Shown here: positions 1-5,664 of the stretch, piece after piece | How positions within the stretch are numbered: the stretch's first letter is position 1 | How the letters are laid out: each line of letters begins with the position of its first letter | DNA from: an uncultured Porphyromonadaceae bacterium | GTDB lineage: Bacteria > Bacteroidota > Bacteroidia > Bacteroidales > Muribaculaceae | Assembly (NCBI GenBank): GCA_947178685.1 | Contig: CAMWZE010000062.1 | Coordinates: forward strand, 1 to 7,823 | Direction of reading: 5' to 3' | DNA: 7,823 bases | Position numbers and translations under genes: made by a program | The notes under the pieces: generated by a model | Database searches by the model: none | What the model saw: only the letters and a program-made list of their open reading frames with translations | Told to the model about the DNA's origin: nothing

Positions 1-1167
1 GCGTGTACCCCTTACCATTTCGGTTGCGATGAATGTCTTTATAGTGTCAGCACGAAGAAACAAAGTGTCACCCTGCGAATATTCCATCATTAAGGGATAT
101 AGTGTGGCAAATGCCTCCTTCGTAAGATCGTTATATTGGCCATAACCTCCGATAAGGGTCATCTTATGTGTGGTGTCTGTCAACACCATCGGCATCGGAT
201 GTTTCGTCGGATTTCGAAACATATATGCCCGGCTTATCCTGGTTATCTTATCATAAATTATTGAATCTCCCTCAAGGGTCGTGATATTATTGTTGGAATC
301 TTTATGCACTATAGTGGAACGGCTCAAGAGTTCTGCGTTCCCCTCCTCTGTGTTATAGACGCCCCGTGTGGTGAAGATAGTGTCGCTTTCACCTTGAATT
401 TCCGTCTTGCTCTCAATCTTCGCTATATGGGTGTCGGTATTATAACGAAGTGTGTCGGTAAGCATGGTGAAACCATCCTTATTATTCACAAGCACTACGT
501 CATGATAAAAATCAGCGTTTTTAGTACCGGGAGAATACTCGCCGTATAACGAGGTAAGCGTGTTGACCTTGTCATCAATCGTACCCCATTTGTTATACCA
601 ACCGAGTTCCATTGCTATACTATAGTCAAGGCTGTCGGTGGTGAGCGTGACATCTCTGTTGATAAGTCTGACTTTCGGATTAGTCGGGCCATTCTTCAGA
701 CGAGCCATCCGCTCATTTCCTTCATAATATAGCTTATCAGCATATACAAACAGAGTGTCGCCCTGTTCCATCTTTACGTTACCGAAAGCATCCAGTGAAT
801 TCAAATCGGGGTAATAATAGGCAAGGTCACAATACATCCACATGCCGGCCTGCCGAAATTTCACGTTGCCTTTCACTATCTGAGTCTCTACCGTATCTCT
901 TGGGTTGTCTTCCTTGAATAGTGAATCGGCATACTCCAGAAAGATCTTATCTTGTTGGTAACGGTTGGCACCCGGTATCTCGGGACGTATCGGCCTTGTA
1001 GGAGCAGGACGCTTAAATGATTCCTCCTCCTTTTTCTTATCTTGCGCCTCATTCTTCTTCACTTGCTGCGCATAAGCCTGCATTCCGATATTGACAATAA
1101 AACCTGCCGTCACCATTCCAACGGCGACGGCAAGTCTTTTTGGGCGTCTATGAAGATGATGCCTCAT
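1..1167 (-). CDS. OstA/LptA-like LPS-transport family protein, partial (C-terminus beyond window)
   Basis: The reading frame is open from the ATG at 1167 to base 1 (389 codons, no stop), so the C-terminus is missing. Residues 1-33 look like a signal peptide: a His/Arg-rich start (RRPKR at 7-11), a hydrophobic stretch around 12-28, and a possible cleavage after AYA (31-33). A charged and proline-rich linker (about 35-65) follows. From about residue 73 the protein shows OstA-type beta repeats: a stretch reading VKGNVKF, then AFGNVKMEQGDTLFVYADKL (128-145), echoed near the end by QGDTLFLRADT (365-375). This pattern is typical of the OstA-like proteins of Bacteroidetes, relatives of LptA and the LptD N-domain that carry lipopolysaccharide across the periplasm. 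Role and location are inferred from the family. In-frame TGA codons lie 5 and 10 codons upstream, so the ATG at 1167 is the earliest possible ATG start. It has no clear Shine-Dalgarno sequence. It lies 106 bases after the surA-like gene and is probably co-transcribed with it. Confidence 0.85.
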   Translation of the reverse strand, partial: MRHHLHRRPKRLAVAVGMVTAGFIVNIGMQAYAQQVKKNEAQDKKKEEESFKRPAPTRPIRPEIPGANRYQQDKIFLEYADSLFKEDNPRDTVETQIVKGNVKFRQAGMWMYCDLAYYYPDLNSLDAFGNVKMEQGDTLFVYADKLYYEGNERMARLKNGPTNPKVRLINRDVTLTTDSLDYSIAMELGWYNKWGTIDDKVNTLTSLYGEYSPGTKNADFYHDVVLVNNKDGFTMLTDTLRYNTDTHIAKIESKTEIQGESDTIFTTRGVYNTEEGNAELLSRSTIVHKDSNNNITTLEGDSIIYDKITRISRAYMFRNPTKHPMPMVLTDTTHKMTLIGGYGQYNDLTKEAFATLYPLMMEYSQGDTLFLRADTIKTFIATEMVRGTR

Positions 1168-1273
1168 ATTACTGTATTTTCAATCGATATTTCGTCACTG
1201 ATTCCTTTATTGAGATGGTTACTCCATTTTCTTAACCAAATGCACTGACCATAGAGATAAACCTCCTCGTCGA
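1168..1273 (-). other. surA-ostA intergenic gap with strong SD, mini-ORF and small hairpin
   Basis: Reading the minus strand from the surA-like stop codon, the gap opens with GAGGAGGT (complement of 1261-1268). Eight bases further is an ATG (1252-1250) that starts a six-codon frame, MVSAFG, ending in TAA at 1234-1232. The same frame is then open for 20 more codons and ends in a TAA one base before the OstA ATG. A small inverted repeat, TGGTTA (1216-1221) with TAACCA (1233-1238), has an 11-base loop and overlaps the mini-ORF stop. I see no convincing promoter or U-rich terminator here. The gap could be a leader-peptide or coupling device, or a decayed small gene; neither is proven. Confidence 0.35.
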
Positions 1274-2659
1274 TCATTTGGAAGAATCCACCCATTTATA
1301 GCGGAAGTCGCAGTTGTTCCAACCATCCTCAATCCTCACATAGGTATCCTTTATCTTCTTCTCAATCCACTTATCGAGGATCTCCTGACGTTTATGATCT
1401 TCATACATTCCTTTGATGAGATGAAAATCATCAGATAGATTGGCTCTATGACCCTCCACACGATTGGTGAGCTTCACGATCACGGAGATATCCTTATTTC
1501 TTTTGGGATCCTTCATCACAAAAGCCTCACTGATATCACCCACCTTCATCTTGTCGATTCTTCGCGCCATCTCAGGAGGAAGTTCTTGCATTTCGAAACG
1601 GCTGCTTCCCGCATTGATGCTGCCTTGTGTCTGGTTCATCATTATACCTTTGTTCAGGCGCGTGTCTTTATCCTGTGATATAATCCGGGCGGCCTCGCCA
1701 AACGGTATCGTGCCGGCCACAATCTCCTTTCGGATAGAATCCAGACGATTCGTGGCATCTTCAAGATCCTTCTGACTCACCTTTGGGGTAAGCAGGATAT
1801 GGCGGACATTAACCTGATCTCCTCGCTTGTCGATAAGCTGAAGAATATGATAACCATATTCAGTCTCCACTATTCGCGACACTTTCTTTGGGTCACTGAG
1901 GTTGAAGGCTACATTAGAGAATTCCGGCACCCACTCACCACGTCCATGAAATCCGAGCTCACCACCCTGCATAAAGCTTCCATCCTCACTATACATGATG
2001 GCAAGAGTGGAAAAATTTGATGCCCCCGTATTCACGCGTTCGGCATAATCCCTTAAGCGGGCCTTTACATCCTCAATCTCCTGACGTGGGATATTCGGAT
2101 TAAGGGTAATGATCTGAGCCTCCACTTTCAAAGGAACATACGGCACACTATCTACAGGCAGTTTATCGAAATATTTCCTTACCTCACTCGGAGTGGCCTT
2201 AACATCCTTAGTGAGCTGACGCTGCACCTCTCCGATTATCGCATTGTTTCGGGTGAGCTCTATGAAACTCTCTCGAAGCTGAGGAATTGATTTCCGGAAA
2301 TACTCCTCAACCTTCTCTTTCGACCCAAGATTGGCGATGAAAAAATTTATACGCTGATCCACACTCGCATGGACCTGACTTTCCGGCACCTCTATGGTGT
2401 CTATCTTGGCCTGATGCAGATATAGCTTGTCAAGGGCTATTCGTTCCGGCAACACACAGTAGGGATCGCCGGGGATAACCTCACCTTCCGAACGTAATTG
2501 TTGATACATCTCCTCTACGTCGGAACGGAAAATAGCCTCGTCGCCTACAATCCATGCCACCTCATCCACCACGTTCTTGGTAGGGCCTGCGGCAAAACCA
2601 TAAATTCCAGTCATAGCCACAAGGGCAAGTGATGGAATGAATATTCTCTTATTTATCAT
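1274..2659 (-). CDS. surA: SurA-like periplasmic chaperone / peptidyl-prolyl isomerase
   Basis: The product has 461 residues, close to the size of other SurA proteins. A signal peptide is visible at residues 1-24 (MINKR, then a hydrophobic run to GFAAG). A SurA N-terminal chaperone region follows at about 30-165; it starts VVDEVAWIVGDEAI, the usual SurA opening. A first parvulin-like domain spans about 177-277 (VEAQIITL to GYHILQL) and a second about 283-400 (NVRHILL onward), with a C-terminal helical tail to 461. SurA escorts unfolded outer-membrane proteins through the periplasm; this role comes from the family. In the first domain the leading catalytic His of parvulins is replaced (EAQII in place of xSHIL) while GYH is kept. 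In the second domain RHILL is kept but the GYH motif is not seen. There are only two cysteines in the mature protein, C68 and C450. The start codon overlaps the end of the upstream lipoprotein gene by 11 bases, with GAGAG just before the ATG, so translation is probably coupled. Confidence 0.9.
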   Translation of the reverse strand: MINKRIFIPSLALVAMTGIYGFAAGPTKNVVDEVAWIVGDEAIFRSDVEEMYQQLRSEGEVIPGDPYCVLPERIALDKLYLHQAKIDTIEVPESQVHASVDQRINFFIANLGSKEKVEEYFRKSIPQLRESFIELTRNNAIIGEVQRQLTKDVKATPSEVRKYFDKLPVDSVPYVPLKVEAQIITLNPNIPRQEIEDVKARLRDYAERVNTGASNFSTLAIMYSEDGSFMQGGELGFHGRGEWVPEFSNVAFNLSDPKKVSRIVETEYGYHILQLIDKRGDQVNVRHILLTPKVSQKDLEDATNRLDSIRKEIVAGTIPFGEAARIISQDKDTRLNKGIMMNQTQGSINAGSSRFEMQELPPEMARRIDKMKVGDISEAFVMKDPKRNKDISVIVKLTNRVEGHRANLSDDFHLIKGMYEDHKRQEILDKWIEKKIKDTYVRIEDGWNNCDFRYKWVDSSK

Positions 2660-3590
2660 CTCTCTTTGAGTCTTTTTCTTCTTTTAATTTCCTTTTTTCA
2701 AGGAGTTGACCTCTTATTGGATCATAGCCCACTACCTTAAGACGATCTTCTGAGATAGAATTTCTTATCAAACTTCTTACAAGATCATTCTCATATTTTG
2801 AGACTTTCGCCTTCTCAAGCATGGCTGCGATCCGAGGTGATGCAAATTCATATGGCAGCTCTGTGCCGCTTGGCAATGATTCCGAGATATGCAACAGATA
2901 AACCGTACCGCCATTGGTAGTCTCAAAATTTCTCGGGGAGCTTACAAACGCATCAGGATCAAAAAAACGATAGGGTATCTGTTCGGCCACCACCTGAAAA
3001 TCAACCCATGTATGGTTGAAATAATCATATTGGATAGCCTCCGCCGCCCAGGTTCGCTCAAGCTCATCAAGTGATTCATCGCTGGCCGTGAACACACAAC
3101 GTTTTATTTCATCCAGACCCTTCACCGATTCCGGCACTTTCAGAAGAATACCTTTGATCAACGGTCGTTCAGAAAGCATACTGGTGTGATTAGCCTCGTA
3201 AAAATTTCTCACTTCCGCCTCATCAGCAGTGTTTCCAGATTTGCTCTGCATCATTGACAGATATGACATTACTATGAGACGGTTCCTATAATCATTGACT
3301 TTACGTTCTATCTCGTCAAAATCATTCAATTTGCTACGAGCCATATCGGTCAGAACCATACTTTCCGCCCATGAAGCCACAATCTTTTTAAACAAAGCGG
3401 CACTGTCTTCCGTGGAGAGTCCAACCGGTATTCTACGCTCCACATCTTTAAAAGTGAGTATAGAATCTCCGTATATAAGCAAAGCCTCGTCGGAGTCCGG
3501 CTCAGCTCCACCCCGTCCACAGCCAATGGCCATACATGCGGACAATATGGCTACAGCCAGCCAGGAACGCGGTAGCCAGTTGCAGATCAT
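2649..3590 (-). CDS. SurA/PpiC-related lipoprotein lacking parvulin catalytic residues
   Basis: The product is a 313-residue predicted lipoprotein. It has a hydrophobic signal at residues 9-22 and a lipobox AIGC with the lipid-bearing Cys at 24. Residues 36-135 resemble the N-terminal chaperone helices of SurA/PpiC proteins: a short strand pair (ALLIYGDSILTFKDV) and then amphipathic helices. Residues 143-240 appear to be a degenerate parvulin domain (PLIKGILLKVPE to GGTVYLLHISE), with neither the SHIL nor the GYH histidine. A helical region at 248-280 resembles the segment that follows parvulin domains elsewhere. The tail from 296 is highly charged (KRKLKEEKDSKRDDK). It is probably a membrane-anchored chaperone or holdase rather than an isomerase; this is inference from its neighbours and fold pattern. 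The start ATG overlaps the stop of the upstream isomerase gene (ATGA, 3587-3590) and follows AAGGTG, a usable Shine-Dalgarno-like stretch inside that gene. Its own 3' end overlaps the surA-like gene. Confidence 0.75.
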   Translation of the reverse strand: MICNWLPRSWLAVAILSACMAIGCGRGGAEPDSDEALLIYGDSILTFKDVERRIPVGLSTEDSAALFKKIVASWAESMVLTDMARSKLNDFDEIERKVNDYRNRLIVMSYLSMMQSKSGNTADEAEVRNFYEANHTSMLSERPLIKGILLKVPESVKGLDEIKRCVFTASDESLDELERTWAAEAIQYDYFNHTWVDFQVVAEQIPYRFFDPDAFVSSPRNFETTNGGTVYLLHISESLPSGTELPYEFASPRIAAMLEKAKVSKYENDLVRSLIRNSISEDRLKVVGYDPIRGQLLEKRKLKEEKDSKRDDK

Positions 3591-5512
3591 TTCACCTTAT
3601 TTAGCTCCTTCCGGTTGACTTTTACAGGATACTTCGCTTTCAGCTCCTCGGCCCAGCGGGTCTCGAGATAATTCTGATAGTCACCTGTCACAACTCCCCT
3701 TACATCTGACGCATCTTCCGGAGAAGTCAAAACTCGCGGGCTATATAGGAAATAGACTGTATAATTACCTGAAGGTGTCACAGGAGCTCCTCCAAACAAT
3801 ATATTGTCCACCATAGCATTCGTCCCCTTCTCTACAAGGATACGTTCTGCCGTGGCTTTACCCTTAAATTCCTTACGTATCTGCTTCACAATTGAATCGG
3901 AAGGGAGCGCATCCATACGTTCTCTCACAGCAGAGGCCACAGAATCATTCTGAGCCTGCACCAATATGCCTTTCGCATGAGGAACAGCCCAGCTATAATT
4001 ATCTTTATGTGTCCTGAAGTATTCCTCAAGACCATCTTTATCTTTAGCGGCTTTATCCCACACCTTGCGCACACTCACCTCATAGAGCAAGCTACCGTCA
4101 TGATACTCATTCAGAAGATTACGATAGTCCGGATTGTTGGCATAGAGCCAGTCCTCTTCCTCCTTTTCAAGTTCATCGGAGAAAAACGACTCAACACCCT
4201 TCTCTATGGTGTTGATCGCCTCATCCGAATCCGTAGTGCGGTATTTTGAGAACTTTGAGACGTAATCTTTAACCGGTATTTTTCTTGTGGCTGTCTCCAC
4301 AAGCACCATATCCCCTTGGGGTGAATCCATGAACTTCACAAAATACAGTGAATCGATACCTGAGGCAGCGGCTGCTGTCAATTCTCCCAAAGTTTTACGG
4401 TTGATACTACCCTTATGTTTTGCGGCAAGACGATCGGTGTTATGCTGTTTTATCACATTCCAGCGACCATCTTGCGGAGAGTTAAACCGTTTCAAAAGTT
4501 CGGGGCGCAACTCATCAGCGGTAGGAGCCGTTTTATGACCATGTTTAAGAATTATATGCCATCCAAACTGGCTTTCCACGGGCTCGCTTACCTCACCGTC
4601 GGCTATGGCAAATGACATAGCCTCAAACTCCGGCACCATCTCACCCGGACCGAACCAGGGAAGTTCACCACCCTTCACCGCACTGCCACGATCGTCAGAT
4701 TCCGATTTTGCAATCTCCTCAAATTTTGAAGGATCTGCCTTCACTATCCTATAAATACTATCTATCGAAGCCTTGGCTGCAGCTTTTGCCTCCGGAGTGG
4801 CATCACGTCTTGCCATTTTCATTATATGAGACACATGCACCTTCCCTTTAGCAGGGCGATGTAATCCGGTTTTCAAAAGATGATATCCGACAGGCGACTC
4901 GACTATTTCAGACACCTCACCTGCCGGCAACGAATATGCCGCCATCTCAAACTCATATGGATAACGGCCTGACGGGATAAAGCCCAGACTTCCTCCTTTG
5001 GAAGCCGAGCCCCTGTCTACCGAGAATTTCTTAGCCATTTCTCCAAAATCGGCTCCTCCCTTTATCTCTTTTCTTATACTGTCAAGACGGGCCTGTAAAA
5101 CTCTATTCTCCTTTTCAGAACGGGTCTTGGCCAACATTATATGACTGACCTCAACCTCCTCGGCCGCACGCGCAGCCGCCTCATCTACAAGACGGTTAAG
5201 AAAAATAGAATCTGTAAGATACGGCTGAGCAAGCTCACGCCTGTATTGAGCCATCTCCTTGCGGAACGATGCCATCGTGTCTATACCCTCCGCTTTTGCA
5301 TCGGCTACTTTCAGTTTATATAATTTGAACATCTCGGCATATTCCTGCAGTGGCTGAGGGCTCAGTTGCTGCTGGCTATTCTTATGATAAAGATATTCAA
5401 ATTCCGATCTGAGGACATCCTCCCCGTTCACTGTCATTATAACCGGGTCTTTAGCCAGCATCGCCAACGCAAAAACCGACATTCCGGCTCCGACAAGGAA
5501 TTTATTATTCAT
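3587..5512 (-). CDS. Exported peptidyl-prolyl cis-trans isomerase with two tandem parvulin domains
   Basis: The product has 641 residues. Residues 1-20 form a short signal peptide (MNNKFLVGAGMSVFALAMLA) with likely cleavage after Ala20. An N-terminal helical chaperone region lies at about 22-115. Two parvulin (PpiC/rotamase) domains follow: about 119-215 (EVSHIML to GYHLLKT, with GGSLGF between) and about 224-323 (HVSHIMK to GWHIILK, with GGELPWF between). Both keep the two histidines expected of the parvulin active site, so both could be catalytic. The remaining 300 residues resemble the long C-terminal region of PpiD/SurA-like proteins in Bacteroidetes and end in a conserved-looking stretch (YLETRWAEELKAKYPVKVN). 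The likely job is prolyl isomerisation and chaperoning of proteins bound for the outer membrane. It is the first gene of the three-gene isomerase unit, with a 148-base leader region upstream and no strong Shine-Dalgarno sequence before the ATG. PrsA or PpiD would be alternative names; I assign no symbol. Confidence 0.88.
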   Translation of the reverse strand: MNNKFLVGAGMSVFALAMLAKDPVIMTVNGEDVLRSEFEYLYHKNSQQQLSPQPLQEYAEMFKLYKLKVADAKAEGIDTMASFRKEMAQYRRELAQPYLTDSIFLNRLVDEAAARAAEEVEVSHIMLAKTRSEKENRVLQARLDSIRKEIKGGADFGEMAKKFSVDRGSASKGGSLGFIPSGRYPYEFEMAAYSLPAGEVSEIVESPVGYHLLKTGLHRPAKGKVHVSHIMKMARRDATPEAKAAAKASIDSIYRIVKADPSKFEEIAKSESDDRGSAVKGGELPWFGPGEMVPEFEAMSFAIADGEVSEPVESQFGWHIILKHGHKTAPTADELRPELLKRFNSPQDGRWNVIKQHNTDRLAAKHKGSINRKTLGELTAAAASGIDSLYFVKFMDSPQGDMVLVETATRKIPVKDYVSKFSKYRTTDSDEAINTIEKGVESFFSDELEKEEEDWLYANNPDYRNLLNEYHDGSLLYEVSVRKVWDKAAKDKDGLEEYFRTHKDNYSWAVPHAKGILVQAQNDSVASAVRERMDALPSDSIVKQIRKEFKGKATAERILVEKGTNAMVDNILFGGAPVTPSGNYTVYFLYSPRVLTSPEDASDVRGVVTGDYQNYLETRWAEELKAKYPVKVNRKELNKVK

Positions 5513-5540
5513 CTTCTGTGAGAGATTAATTGAAATTTCT

Positions 5541-5615
5541 TAGGTGGCCTCGTATTATAGCCTTTGTCCGGAGCTAATATCTATCCGGCTCTTTACAGCT
5601 GTCGAAGGCCACCTA
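5541..5615 (-). repeat. Inverted repeat forming a structured leader upstream of the isomerase operon
   Basis: TAGGTGGCCT (5541-5550) and AGGCCACCTA (5606-5615) are perfect 10-bp inverted repeats separated by 55 bases. Two further base pairs form if one base (5605) is bulged. Inside lie smaller pairings: CCGGA (5568-5572) with TCCGG (5584-5588), and, mutually exclusive with it, AGCC (5559-5562) with GGCT (5587-5590). There is also a self-complementary ACAGCTGT (5595-5602). In the minus-strand transcript this would be a closed, branched or switching RNA about 28 bases before the isomerase ATG. No T-run follows the repeat on either strand, so it is not a typical intrinsic terminator. The ends resemble an acceptor stem, but no T-loop (TTCGA) is present, so it is not a tRNA. 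Confidence 0.5.
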
Positions 5616-5635
5616 TATTTCATAACGTAATGGTG

Positions 5636-5664
5636 CAAAGAAAATTATCCTGAATACTGCTCAA
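5636..5664 (-). promoter_or_regulatory. Candidate Bacteroidetes-type promoter for the isomerase operon
   Basis: On the minus strand, TTTCTTTG (complement of 5636-5643) matches the Bacteroidetes -7 consensus TAnnTTTG at all fixed positions but one and is followed by CACC. A TTG (complement of 5662-5664) lies 18 bases upstream, roughly where the -33 TTTG element is expected. Transcription would begin near 5630 and give a leader of about 118 bases that contains the inverted repeat. The -33 match is weak and overlaps the recQ stop codon. An alternative reading uses TTTG at 5636-5639 as the -33 box with a poorer -7 box inside the repeat. Confidence 0.35.

Noticed and set aside
304..549. Forward-strand open frame of 81 codons, and similar ones at 1042-1248, 1464-1775, 3295-3618, 3977-4249, 5949-6260 and 6611-6907
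   Set aside because: All lie antisense to well-supported minus-strand genes (1042-1248 also runs into the 106-base gap), have no recognisable domains and look like shadows of the coding strand.
5541..5615. Possible tRNA, because a stem of acceptor-like length closes about 75 bases
   Set aside because: Neither strand has a TTCGA-type T-loop, a proper D-arm or an anticodon arm in the right place.
5541..5615. Possible intrinsic terminator for recQ
   Set aside because: The stem encloses 55 bases and is not followed by a T-run on either strand.
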